Shown here: positions 23,382 through 31,588 of the stretch, one piece after another
How positions within the stretch are numbered: position 1 is the first letter of the stretch
Layout: every line of letters starts with the position of its first letter
Program-made: the position numbers and the translations under genes
The notes under the pieces: model-generated
What the model saw: only the letters and a program-made list of their open reading frames with translations
What the model was told of the DNA's origin: nothing
Databases searched by the model: none
From: Ruminococcus sp.
GTDB taxonomy: Bacteria; Bacillota; Clostridia; Oscillospirales; Ruminococcaceae
Direction: 5' to 3'
NCBI RefSeq assembly: GCF_024692365.1
Contig: NZ_JAILMR010000029.1
Location: 1 to 36,361 of the forward strand
DNA length: 36,361 nucleotides

Positions 23382-24578
23382 TTACTTGGAGATCAGTGCG
23401 AGAGTATCTCTTGCAATCAGAAGTTCCTCGTTGGTAGGTATTACGTATACCTTTACCTTGGAATCAGCAGTGGAGATCTCTACCAGCTTGCCGCGGCAGT
23501 TGTTCTTCTCTGCATCGATCTTGATGCCAAGGAACTCCAGACCCTCACAAGCGTCAGCTCTTACTTCGGGAGCGTTCTCACCGATACCACCTGTGAACAG
23601 AACAGCGTCAACTCCGCCCATAGCAGCTGCATAAGAACCAATGTACTTCTTGATCTGGTATGTCAGCATCTCGTTAACAGCCTGAGCCTGCTCGTTGCCC
23701 TCAGCGGCAGCCTTCTGGATATCTCTGTTATCGGAGCTGATACCGGAAACACCAAGGAAACCTGACTGCTTATTCATGTAAGCTGTCATCTCATCAGGAG
23801 TGAAGCCCTTCTTCTTAGCTACGAACTCAACAGCGGAGGGGTCAACAGCGCCGCAGCGTGTACCCATTACCAGACCGTCCAGAGGAGTGAAGCCCATGGA
23901 AGTATCAACGGACTTACCGCCGTCAACAGCTGTGATGGAAGAACCGTTGCCAAGGTGGCAGGAAACTATCTTCAGTTCCTCAGGCTTCTTGCCCATTACC
24001 TTAGCCAGCTCGCCGGATACGAATCTGTGAGAAGTACCGTGGAAACCGTACTTTCTTACGTGCAGATCCTTGTAGCACTCATAGGGCAGACCGTAGAGGT
24101 AAGCCTTTCTGGGCATAGTTGCGTGGAAAGCAGTATCGAATACAACTGCCTGAGGTGTGCCCTCGGGAAGAACTGCCTTACAAGCTCTCAGTGCCAGTGC
24201 GTGAGGATGATTGTGAACAGGTGCAAGCTCAGCCAGGCTGTCGATCTTGTCGATAACTTCATCGGTTACAGCGCAGGTCTCTCTGAATATCTCAGCACCC
24301 TGTACTATTCTGTGACCTACTGCAGAGATCTCGTCCATAGAATCGATTACCTTGGTCTCGCCGCTTGTCAGAATCTCAACCAGCTTCTCAAAAGCCTCAG
24401 TGTGTGTAGGGAAATTGCAGTCAGCTTCATAGCTTCTGCCGTCGCCAGTCTTGGCGCTTACATGACCATCGATACCGATACGGTCACAGTTACCCTTTGC
24501 AATAACGCTCTCATCTTCCATGTTCAGCAGCTGATACTTCAGCGATGAAGAACCGGCATTTACTACCAGAATTTTCAT
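23382..24578 (-). CDS. ackA: Acetate kinase
   Basis: A 398-residue enzyme that turns acetyl phosphate and ADP into acetate and ATP, the energy-yielding last step of acetate fermentation. I choose the ATG at 24578, giving MKILVVNAGSSSLKYQLL, with GAGAGGAG eight bases upstream; the longer frame adds MRGVFP. Family motifs: NAGSSSLK, FDTAFH, YGFHGTSH, SCHLGNGSS, GFTPLDGLVMGTRCG and FTGGIGENAP. No pta gene is visible next to it. It is divergent from tmcAL, and the two share a 180-bp promoter region. Confidence 0.97.
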   Translation of the reverse strand: MKILVVNAGSSSLKYQLLNMEDESVIAKGNCDRIGIDGHVSAKTGDGRSYEADCNFPTHTEAFEKLVEILTSGETKVIDSMDEISAVGHRIVQGAEIFRETCAVTDEVIDKIDSLAELAPVHNHPHALALRACKAVLPEGTPQAVVFDTAFHATMPRKAYLYGLPYECYKDLHVRKYGFHGTSHRFVSGELAKVMGKKPEELKIVSCHLGNGSSITAVDGGKSVDTSMGFTPLDGLVMGTRCGAVDPSAVEFVAKKKGFTPDEMTAYMNKQSGFLGVSGISSDNRDIQKAAAEGNEQAQAVNEMLTYQIKKYIGSYAAAMGGVDAVLFTGGIGENAPEVRADACEGLEFLGIKIDAEKNNCRGKLVEISTADSKVKVYVIPTNEELLIARDTLALISK

Positions 24579-24621
24579 TGGAAAAACTCCTCTCAATTTA
24601 TAAATGGATATTATATCGGGC

Positions 24622-24650
24622 TTGACAATCCTGCCCTGATATCATATAAT
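24622..24650 (+). promoter_or_regulatory. Promoter of tmcAL, overlapping the ackA promoter region
   Basis: TTGACA (24622-24627), 17 bp, TATAAT (24645-24650): full consensus, giving a leader of about 100 nt. A minus-strand TATAAT for ackA lies at 24615-24610, so the two polymerase sites would overlap. Confidence 0.82.
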
Positions 24651-24759
24651 ATTAGTATAACAATTTTTGTGATAAATTGCAAGTCTGTTTTGCCTAAATA
24701 TACATATTGCACAATATTTATTATGTGAATTTGTTAACATAAACCCGGGAGGTGAAGCT

Positions 24760-25926
24760 ATGAAAATTGCAGGAGTAGTAGCCGAGTATAACCCTTTTCA
24801 CAACGGACACAAATATCATCTTGAAGAAACACGACGAATGGGCGCGACGCATATCGTTGTGGTTATGAGCGGTGCGGCTGTTCAGCGGGGAGATACTGCG
24901 ATATCAGACAAGTATTTCCGTGCAAAGACCGCTGTTGAAAACGGTGCAGACCTTGTGATCGAGCTTCCTTGTCCCTATTCATGTTCAAGCGCTGAACGTT
25001 TTGCAGGAGCTGCTGTGCAGATACTTGCAGGTTTTGGCGAGGGTGGAGTTTCTATGCTTTCCTTTGGCTGTGAGGATGATGAAATCGCACTGCTTGATAA
25101 GGCGGCGGAGATATCATCTGAACTTGATGAGTCGGGCTATGTAAAGGAAATGCTGGAAAACGGAGTGCCCTATCCTGCGGCAGTGGCTTCGGCTGCGGGG
25201 ATACCCGAGATAAAGGCGCTTTTTGACAAGCCTAACAATATGCTGGCGATAGAATACATAAAGGCTATCAAAAAATACGCTCCGTGGATAACTCCAACAG
25301 CGGTGAAGAGAAATGGTGCCGACCATGACAGCGGTGAGGTATCTGGTGATATCGCAAGCGCTTCCCATATCCGTAGACTTATCGCAGATGGTGAGGATTA
25401 TTCTGCATATGTTCCGAAGACCCTTGAAAGCGAGCCATACCTTATAACTAATGCGGACAAGGCTTTGCTTTTAAAAATTATGACAGCTTCATCTGCCGAG
25501 ATACAGCGTTTGCCCGATGTATCAACACATCTTGCCAGACGTTTCGTTAACACTCGTGAAACAAAATGCGAGCTGATTCGCACTCCTAATGATTTTGCAG
25601 AACAGTTCAAGCATAAGGCAGTGACTCATGCAAGGGTCAGGAGAATGATGATGTATCTGGCGTTGGGTGTGACATCTTACGATTTTTTTGATGTACCCTA
25701 CGGCAGAATACTCGCCCTGAATGACAGAGGGCGGGAGATATTCTCTGCTTGCGGTAATATGACCATGAAGTATGCGACCTCTCTGGCTGAACTTGAAAAG
25801 CTTTCATCAAGGGCGTCTAGGATATCCGAACTTGAAAGGAACGCGGCTACATTCCAGCAGATGTGCGTAAGCGGAAGTCCCGAATTCAAAAGCGAGTACA
25901 CCAGAAAGATCGTTCTTACAAGATGA
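24760..25926 (+). CDS. tmcAL: tRNA(Met) cytidine acetate ligase TmcAL
   Basis: A 388-residue nucleotidyltransferase-like enzyme that activates acetate with ATP and acetylates C34 of elongator tRNA-Met (ac4C). The N terminus is diagnostic: GVVAEYNPFHNGHKYHL with the HxGH motif (residues 15-18), then VVMSGAAVQRGD, ELPCPYSCSSAERFA and FGCEDDE. The C-terminal half holds the ASHIRRLIADGED segment and the RVRRMMMYLALG tRNA-binding part. Length is usual. Ribosome binding site GGGAGGTGA at 24747-24755. Acetate kinase is its divergent neighbour, so acetate production and use are encoded side by side. Confidence 0.93.
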   Translation: MKIAGVVAEYNPFHNGHKYHLEETRRMGATHIVVVMSGAAVQRGDTAISDKYFRAKTAVENGADLVIELPCPYSCSSAERFAGAAVQILAGFGEGGVSMLSFGCEDDEIALLDKAAEISSELDESGYVKEMLENGVPYPAAVASAAGIPEIKALFDKPNNMLAIEYIKAIKKYAPWITPTAVKRNGADHDSGEVSGDIASASHIRRLIADGEDYSAYVPKTLESEPYLITNADKALLLKIMTASSAEIQRLPDVSTHLARRFVNTRETKCELIRTPNDFAEQFKHKAVTHARVRRMMMYLALGVTSYDFFDVPYGRILALNDRGREIFSACGNMTMKYATSLAELEKLSSRASRISELERNAATFQQMCVSGSPEFKSEYTRKIVLTR

Positions 25927-25961
25927 TTTCTGCGTTAATAGAATGTTTATAAAATATACTA

Positions 25962-25990
25962 TTGGCAAAATAATGATAATGTGTTATAAT
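25962..25990 (+). promoter_or_regulatory. Promoter of the ACT / UPF0210 pair
   Basis: TTGGCA (25962-25967), 17 bp, TATAAT (25985-25990), 42 bases before the start codon. Confidence 0.82.
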
Positions 25991-26031
25991 TAATAGGTTA
26001 AAAAAGATATGACAGAAAGGCGGTTTTATAT

Positions 26032-26301
26032 ATGAGAGCAGTTGTAACTGTTATCGGCAAGGATACTGTTGGTATACTTGCAAAGGTAAGCACCAAGTGT
26101 GCAGAGCTCAATGCAAACGTAGAGGAGGTAACTCAGTCCGTACTGCAGGAGCTTTTTGCTATGATTATGGTAGTTGATATCTCCAAGCTGAATTCGGATT
26201 TTGCAACCCTCAGCGACAGCCTGACAGCCCTGGGCGATGAACTGGGTGTTAAGGTACACGTTATGCACGAGGATATTTTTAACTGTATGCACCATATTTG
26301 A
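26032..26301 (+). CDS. ACT domain protein, UPF0237 family
   Basis: An 89-residue protein that is one ACT domain: MRAVVTVIGKDTVGILAKVS, then ECNANVEEVTQ-like NANVEEVTQSVLQ and FAMIMVVDIS. ACT domains bind amino acids or other small ligands at dimer faces. UPF0237 proteins nearly always sit next to a UPF0210 gene, as here with 18 bp between, so the two probably act together, the small one as sensor. Ribosome binding site GAAAGGCGG, 26016-26024. Ligand unknown. Confidence 0.93.
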   Translation: MRAVVTVIGKDTVGILAKVSTKCAELNANVEEVTQSVLQELFAMIMVVDISKLNSDFATLSDSLTALGDELGVKVHVMHEDIFNCMHHI

Positions 26302-26319
26302 TAAGGGGATATCTGTAAA

Positions 26320-27675
26320 ATGATAAATGTATATGACATTCTTGAAACCATACGCATGATACAGGACGATTGTCTTGACATACGTACTATAACCATGGGC
26401 ATATCCCTGCTTGACTGTATCGACAGCGATATCGACAAGGCTTGCGAAAAGGTCTATGAGAAGATAACCACCAAGGCTAAGGATCTTGTAAAGGTGGGCG
26501 AGCAGATAGAAAAGGAGCTTGGTATACCGATAATCAACAAGCGTATCTCAGTTACTCCAATCGCTATCATCTCCGCAGCCTGCAAGGGTTCACCAGTTAA
26601 GTTCGCACACGCTATGGACAGGGCTGCAAAGACCGTCGGCGTTAACCTTATCGGTGGATATTCCGCACTTGTTCCCAAGGGCTTCTCTGCGGGTGATGTT
26701 GAGCTGATAAAGTCCATACCCGAGGCTCTTGCCACAACCGAGAGAGTTTGTTCTTCTGTAAATATAGGTTCTACCAAGACAGGTATCAACCTTGATGCTG
26801 TAAAGATGATGGGCGGCATTATTCGCGAGTGCGCTGAAAAGACTGTTGATCAGGCTTGCTTCGGTGCCGCTAAGCTGGTAGTGTTCTGCAATGCTGTTGA
26901 GGATAACCCCTTCATGGCTGGTGCATTCCACGGCGTAGGTGAGCCTGACTGCATGATAAATGTCGGCGTTTCCGGTCCCGGCGTTGTAAGAGCTGCACTT
27001 AAAAAGTATCCCGATGCTGATATCACAGGTATCGCTGATGTTATCAAGGAAATTTCTTACAAGATAACTCGCGTGGGTCAGCTGGTAGGTACTATCGCTT
27101 CTGAAAGACTTGGCGTACCTTTTGGTATCGTTGACCTTTCTCTTGCTCCTACTCCTGCTGTGGGCGACTCCGTTGCTCATATCCTCGAGGAGATAGGTCT
27201 TGAGAAGTGCGGTACTCACGGCACTACTGCTTGTCTTGCTATGCTCAATGATGCTGTCAAGAAGGGCGGCGTAATGGCTTGCTCACGTATCGGCGGACTT
27301 TCGGGCGCATTCATTCCTGTATCCGAAGATGCCGGTATGATAGCTGCTGCTAAGAGCGGTACACTGTGTATCGAAAAGCTTGAAGCTATGACCGCAGTTT
27401 GCTCTGTTGGCCTGGATATGATAGTTGTTCCCGGTGATACCCCTGCTGATACTCTTTCTGCAATCATCGCAGACGAAGCTGCTATCGGTATGGTAAACTG
27501 CAAGACTACTGCTGTAAGAGTAATCCCCGCTATCGGCAAGAAAGTTGGCGAGGAACTTGACTGGGGCGGTCTGTTCGGATGCGGACCTGTTATGCCGCTG
27601 AAAAAGGAATCGGCAAGCAAGTTCATAAACAGAGGCGGCCAGATACCTGCACCTCTGCATTCGCTGAAAAACTAA
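26320..27675 (+). CDS. UPF0210 / PFL-like family protein (DUF711)
   Basis: A 451-residue protein of the UPF0210 family, distantly related to pyruvate formate-lyase-type folds but without a known reaction. Conserved stretches: [56 protein letters not shown] [26 protein letters not shown] and [14 protein letters not shown] (each shortened). It lies behind the ACT gene in the same operon, and a terminator follows. The pair is widespread in anaerobes; a role in amino-acid or one-carbon metabolism is speculation. Confidence 0.92.
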   Translation: MINVYDILETIRMIQDDCLDIRTITMGISLLDCIDSDIDKACEKVYEKITTKAKDLVKVGEQIEKELGIPIINKRISVTPIAIISAACKGSPVKFAHAMDRAAKTVGVNLIGGYSALVPKGFSAGDVELIKSIPEALATTERVCSSVNIGSTKTGINLDAVKMMGGIIRECAEKTVDQACFGAAKLVVFCNAVEDNPFMAGAFHGVGEPDCMINVGVSGPGVVRAALKKYPDADITGIADVIKEISYKITRVGQLVGTIASERLGVPFGIVDLSLAPTPAVGDSVAHILEEIGLEKCGTHGTTACLAMLNDAVKKGGVMACSRIGGLSGAFIPVSEDAGMIAAAKSGTLCIEKLEAMTAVCSVGLDMIVVPGDTPADTLSAIIADEAAIGMVNCKTTAVRVIPAIGKKVGEELDWGGLFGCGPVMPLKKESASKFINRGGQIPAPLHSLKN

Positions 27676-27683
27676 AATATCAT

Positions 27684-27707
27684 GAGGGGCTTTGCGCCCC
27701 TCTTTTT
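27684..27707 (+). terminator. Terminator after UPF0210 gene
   Basis: GAGGGGC (27684-27690) and GCCCCTC (27696-27702), 7 bp perfect, 5-nt loop, then TTTTT. The open frame that continues upstream from the next gene runs through this hairpin, which shows the next gene starts later. Confidence 0.93.
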
Positions 27708-27741
27708 GCATTCAAACTTAAGACTTTGTATGGAGGAAAAT

Positions 27742-28521
27742 ATGAAGCTTAATATGTTCGCGGATTTTACTTCCGCAATTCCGCTTGAAGAACGTCTTGC
27801 GCTTATAAAGGAATATGGCTTTGACGGCGTTATGCTCGGATTTCTCGAGGAATACAGGCATACCCAGTTTGAGCTTGCCGACAGGGCAGGGCTTGCAGTG
27901 GAGAATGTCCATTCGCCATTCGACAGAATGAATTCCTTGTGGGAAAAGCGCAGTGACAGCACCGCTATCTATAACCGAACCGCTGATTGCATAAGGATAT
28001 GTGCAGAGAATAATGTCAGCAAGATAGTTGTTCACCCGACGGACGGTCTTGTGCCGCCGCAGGTGACGGTCTTCGGCATGAAGAATTTTGACGGGCTGAT
28101 TTCCACAGCGGCGAATTATGGGGTAAAACTACTGTTTGAGAATATCCAGCTGCCCGATTTTCTTGACGTTCTGTTCGGAAAATTCGGCATTAGCAAGAGC
28201 GTTGGATTCTGTTATGATGTTGGTCACGAAAACTGCTTCACCAAAGGCGAAGACCGACTTGTGAAGCACGGCAATCTTCTGGAAGCTCTGCATATTCACG
28301 ATAATGATGGAAATTCCGATTCCCATATGCTGCCATTTGACGGCAATATCGACTATGAGCCTTTTGCAAAAAAGCTGAAATCCTTGGGTTACGATGGTGC
28401 TCTTTCGCTGGAAGTTTTCAAGGATAGGTCTACGCAGTATGCACAGATGTCGCCCGAAGAATTTGTTGAAAGAGCCAAGCTGTCTGCTGTTAAGCTTGAC
28501 GCTCTTGTAACGGGGGCATGA
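27742..28521 (+). CDS. Sugar phosphate isomerase/epimerase-like TIM barrel protein
   Basis: A 259-residue protein of the xylose isomerase-like/AP endonuclease 2 superfamily. Start ATG 27742 with GGAGG (27732-27736). The barrel's metal-site motifs are visible: YGFDGVMLGF, ENVHSPFDRMN, IVVHPTDG, LLFENIQLP (Glu), CYDVGHENCF (Asp and His), LHIHDNDGNSDSHMLPFDG and LSLEVF (Glu). That set fits a divalent-metal sugar isomerase or epimerase; the substrate cannot be told. The PHP phosphatase gene starts two bases after the stop, so they are coupled and may act in one pathway. No clear promoter before it, so read-through past the hairpin or a weak promoter is implied. Confidence 0.85.
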   Translation: MKLNMFADFTSAIPLEERLALIKEYGFDGVMLGFLEEYRHTQFELADRAGLAVENVHSPFDRMNSLWEKRSDSTAIYNRTADCIRICAENNVSKIVVHPTDGLVPPQVTVFGMKNFDGLISTAANYGVKLLFENIQLPDFLDVLFGKFGISKSVGFCYDVGHENCFTKGEDRLVKHGNLLEALHIHDNDGNSDSHMLPFDGNIDYEPFAKKLKSLGYDGALSLEVFKDRSTQYAQMSPEEFVERAKLSAVKLDALVTGA

Positions 28522-28522
28522 C

Positions 28523-29386
28523 ATGGAAAAGATATTACTTGATATGCACACCCACAGCAGTTATTCTCCAGATGCTGAGGACAGTGCTGAGGCGATGTGT
28601 CTGCGGGCAGCTGAACGTGGATTGTCGGTCTATGCGCTGACAGATCACTGTGATGTCAATTTCTGGTATCCTGCGGAACATTACTTCGGGGATAAGAAAA
28701 ACGTCACCGATGCGATGATGTACGGGGCAGGAAAGTACGCCTTTGACAGTATCGCTGAACAGGTGGTTCTGCGCGAAAATTTCCGTGGTAAGCTGGATAT
28801 TATTATCGGCGTTGAGATGGGTCAGCCTATGCAGGACAAGGAAAGAGCGGCTGAACTCTCGAGTGATGAACGCCTGGATTTCATTATAGGTTCTCATCAT
28901 ATGAATGCAGGGGTCGATGATTTCTATTATCTCGATTACAGCAAAATGTCGGACAGTGAGATAGATACTCTGCTTAAAGATTGCTTTTTGCAAACTCTTG
29001 AAATGTGCCGTTTTGCCGATATAGATGTTCTTGGTCATCTTACTTATCCTCTTAGATATATCTGTGGTGAGTACGGCAGAGAGGTGGATATGAAATCTCA
29101 TGAGGAGATCGTCAGGGAGATCTTCAAAACCCTTATATCCCGCGGAAAAGGCATCGAGATAAATACCTCGGGTCTGCGGCAGAAGTACGGCAAGACTTTT
29201 CCTGACTTTGAGACTGTGAAGCTTTACCGCGAACTGGGCGGTGAGATTCTCACCATCGGTTCTGATGCTCATAAGACTGCCGACCTTGGAAAGGGAATAT
29301 CCGAGGGAATTGCGCTGGCAAAGGCGGCAGGATTCGAGTATGCGGCGTACTTCAAAAAGCACGAACCGACATTCTTAAAGCTGTGA
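28523..29386 (+). CDS. PHP-domain phosphatase, HisJ-like
   Basis: A 287-residue metal-dependent phosphoesterase of the histidinol-phosphatase HisJ type. PHP motifs: DMHTHSSYSPD (His9, His11), ALTDHCD (His), GVEMGQP (Glu), IIGSHHM (His) and GSDAHKTADLGKG (Asp, His). HisJ removes phosphate from histidinol phosphate in histidine synthesis, but no other his genes are here, and the partner is a sugar-isomerase-like protein. A phosphosugar phosphatase is therefore equally possible. It converges with the sigma remnant and overlaps it by 12 bases. Confidence 0.85.
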   Translation: MEKILLDMHTHSSYSPDAEDSAEAMCLRAAERGLSVYALTDHCDVNFWYPAEHYFGDKKNVTDAMMYGAGKYAFDSIAEQVVLRENFRGKLDIIIGVEMGQPMQDKERAAELSSDERLDFIIGSHHMNAGVDDFYYLDYSKMSDSEIDTLLKDCFLQTLEMCRFADIDVLGHLTYPLRYICGEYGREVDMKSHEEIVREIFKTLISRGKGIEINTSGLRQKYGKTFPDFETVKLYRELGGEILTIGSDAHKTADLGKGISEGIALAKAAGFEYAAYFKKHEPTFLKL

Positions 29387-29863
29387 TTTGATTTTGTCAA
29401 GAGCGTTCTTTTCAAGCCGAGATACCTGTGCTTGTGAAATACCGATCTCTTTTGCCACTTCCATCTGGGTGTGTCCTTTGAAAAAACGCAGAAACAGTAT
29501 ATTTTTCTCACGTGGGCGCAGTGATTTTAGAGCTTCTTTCATGGTAAGTTCTTCCAGCCAGCTTCGGTCATCGGTTCCGTCGCATATCTGGTCGGCGATA
29601 TAAAGTGAATCTCCGCCCTCGGTGTAGACTGGTTCGTATATTGAAACAGGATCGGTGACAGATTCAAGTGCCATGACGATATCTGCTCGCTTTTCACCTG
29701 TTATCCCGGCTATTTCGTCTGTCGATGGTTCGCGTTGATTCTCGGCGATGAAGTTTTCCTTTGCCTGCATGACTTTATATGCAAGGTCACGCAGTGAACG
29801 GCTTACACGGATAGGTCGGAAATCCCGCATATAGCGCTTGATTTCTCCCAATATCATTGGCAC
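29375..29863 (-). pseudogene. Truncated SigF/SigG-type sporulation sigma factor
   Basis: 162 codons that match the C-terminal two-thirds of sporulation sigma factors: VPMILGEIKRYMRDFRPIRV, SRSLRDLAYKVMQAKE (region 3), DPVSIYEPVY and the region 4 helix-turn-helix HTQMEVAKEIGISQAQVSRL. Full SigG is about 260 residues; region 1.2 and most of region 2, which bind core polymerase and the -10 element, are missing. The match continues upstream of the GTG at 29863 into YAV (the family has FSTYAVPM), so the start is internal to the family sequence; a stop lies 7 codons before it. There is no ribosome binding site or promoter. I read this as a decayed gene, with its 5' part lost. Confidence 0.75.
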
Positions 29864-29891
29864 AGCGTAGGAATGTCGAAACAGTTAAACT

Positions 29892-29926
29892 AGCAGTTCA
29901 TGCGATAATTGCATGGACTGCTTTTT
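29892..29926 (+). terminator. Rightward terminator next to the sigma remnant
   Basis: Arms 29892-29903 and 29911-29922 form a 12-bp stem with one G-U (AGCAGTTCATGC / GCATGGACTGCT), 7-nt loop, then TTTTT. It stops rightward transcripts coming from the hisJ-like operon. The next 190 bases to the pncA promoter are AT-rich and hold nothing I can name. Confidence 0.85.
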
Positions 29927-30115
29927 ATATGGCAATATCAATGTTGACAAATCACTGACGATATTATATAATATTAACAATATTGTAATGTGCCGAATAT
30001 AATTAATGTTTAATTTCACGGCAAATGAATTTGCTTATCAGAAATTATCGAGTAAATTGTATATTATGTTTGTTATTTGCGCGGTGACACTTCTAAATTT
30101 GTTAAATCAGTCCTG

Positions 30116-30144
30116 TTGACAAAGCGAATGTATCGTGCTATAAT
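30116..30144 (+). promoter_or_regulatory. Promoter of the NAD salvage operon
   Basis: TTGACA (30116-30121), 17 bp, TATAAT (30139-30144) with TGC before it: full consensus plus extended -10. No clear operator repeat is seen around it. Confidence 0.9.
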
Positions 30145-30203
30145 GATAACAACAAAGAGATAATAACTAACGGCTACAAAGAAATTGAAAGGACGGTATC
30201 ATT

Positions 30204-30752
30204 ATGAAAATCTTAGTTGCGATAGACCTGCAAAAGGATTTTACAAACGGCGTTCTCGGTAATGCCGAGTGCGATGCGGCTGCTGATAAGGCTGCTAAGA
30301 GAATAGCTGCTTTCCGCGAGGAACAGCCCGATGTCCCTGTGGTATTCACTCTTGATACTCACACCGAGGATTATATGAATACTCAGGAGGGCAAGAATCT
30401 TCCTGTTGTACACTGCGTTCGCGGTACCGATGGCTGGAAGCTTGACCCTCGCATTGAAGCTGTAAGAAAAGAAAATGATATCCTTGTTGAAAAGCCAGCT
30501 TTCGGTTCTGCTGAACTTCCTGCGGTGCTGAAAAAACTTGCTGACGGCAGAGATATCGAGGAGATAGAATTTATCGGCGTATGTACAGATATCTGCGTTA
30601 TCTCAAACGCTATGATAGTAAAAGCGGCATTTCCCGAAGTCCCCATAGTGATAAACGCAGATTGCTGCGCAGGCGTAACTCCCGAAAGCCACGAAAATGC
30701 ACTCAGCGCAATGGCGGTATGCCAGATGAAAATAGAAAGGAATGAGGTCTGA
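30204..30752 (+). CDS. pncA: Nicotinamidase / isochorismatase family hydrolase
   Basis: A 182-residue hydrolase, likely turning nicotinamide into nicotinate and ammonia. Catalytic triad candidates: Asp8 (VAIDLQKDF), Lys97 (VEKPAF) and Cys131 (GVCTDICVI). The metal site is DTH (Asp51, His53) and His70 (VVHC). This PncA-type metal motif argues against a plain isochorismatase. Ribosome binding site GAAAGGACGG. It overlaps the next start by one base (TGATG), and the three genes form one salvage operon. Confidence 0.88.
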   Translation: MKILVAIDLQKDFTNGVLGNAECDAAADKAAKRIAAFREEQPDVPVVFTLDTHTEDYMNTQEGKNLPVVHCVRGTDGWKLDPRIEAVRKENDILVEKPAFGSAELPAVLKKLADGRDIEEIEFIGVCTDICVISNAMIVKAAFPEVPIVINADCCAGVTPESHENALSAMAVCQMKIERNEV

Positions 30753-31573
30753 TGCTTAGCTATCGTATAGATGAGGGTGGATTTATCGAGCCTAAGCTTG
30801 AAAACTACCCCGATGGCACAATGAAGATAGACTTGCTTCCTGCAGAGAAATGCAGCCGGGTGGAGATAAGCTGGCACTACGAAAATGAGCTGGAACAGAT
30901 GCAGCTTTATTATATGGTTAGCAATTTGAAAGAGCGTTTCCCGAAAGCTGAGTTCACGCTGTTCATGCCCTATCTGCCTAATGCTCGCATGGACAGAATT
31001 CACGCTGATACCGAAGTATTCACCTTGAAATACTTCTGCAATTTCTTGAACTCCATGAAGTTTGACAAGGTAACTGTTCTGGATGTTCATTCAAGCGTAG
31101 GTGCGGCGCTAATCGACAGGGTGGTGAATATTTCACCCAAGGAGTACATTCTGAAAGCAATGGAAATGTCGGGATTCAGCTTTGAAGAGGATTATCTGTT
31201 CTTTCCCGATGAAGGCTCGATGAAGAGATATTCCTCGATGTTCTCAGCAAAGCACGTAGGCTTCGGCATTAAGAAGCGTGACTGGTCAACAGGCAAGATA
31301 CTTGGGCTTGAAGTTGAGGGCGATGATCCAGCTGGTAGGAACATCTTTATCATAGATGATATCTGCGCATACGGTGGAACTGTTTTCTACTCGGCTCAGA
31401 AGCTTAAAGAACTGGGCTGCAACGATATCAACGTGTTTTTCAGTCACTGTGAAAATTCAATAGCAAAGGGTAAGCTTTTTGAATGCGGTATGATAAAGAA
31501 CATCTACACCACAGATTCCATATGCACTTTGCCCGATAACGATATACTCAAAAAGATAAAGCTTGACAGATAA
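30752..31573 (+). CDS. Short PRPP-synthetase-like phosphoribosyl pyrophosphokinase
   Basis: A 273-residue protein related to ribose-phosphate pyrophosphokinase, which makes PRPP from ribose 5-phosphate and ATP. Visible: the family loop FMPYLPNARMDRIH (compare PYxxYxRQDRK), DVHSS (metal-binding site, 111-114) and the PRPP-binding loop IFIIDDICAYGGTVF (198-212). It is about 40 residues shorter than normal Prs and strongly diverged, with few of the allosteric-site residues expected. Placed between nicotinamidase and NAMPT it most simply supplies PRPP to the latter. A changed substrate, as in the ADP-ribose kinase-like Prs relatives of phage NAD-restoring systems, is also possible. Confidence 0.85.
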   Translation: MLSYRIDEGGFIEPKLENYPDGTMKIDLLPAEKCSRVEISWHYENELEQMQLYYMVSNLKERFPKAEFTLFMPYLPNARMDRIHADTEVFTLKYFCNFLNSMKFDKVTVLDVHSSVGAALIDRVVNISPKEYILKAMEMSGFSFEEDYLFFPDEGSMKRYSSMFSAKHVGFGIKKRDWSTGKILGLEVEGDDPAGRNIFIIDDICAYGGTVFYSAQKLKELGCNDINVFFSHCENSIAKGKLFECGMIKNIYTTDSICTLPDNDILKKIKLDR

Positions 31574-31588
31574 GAAAGAAGGATAGCT

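Noticed and set aside
27682..27741. N-terminal extension of the sugar-isomerase-like protein.
   Set aside because: It runs through a perfect terminator hairpin; ATG 27742 has GGAGG and starts where the family begins.
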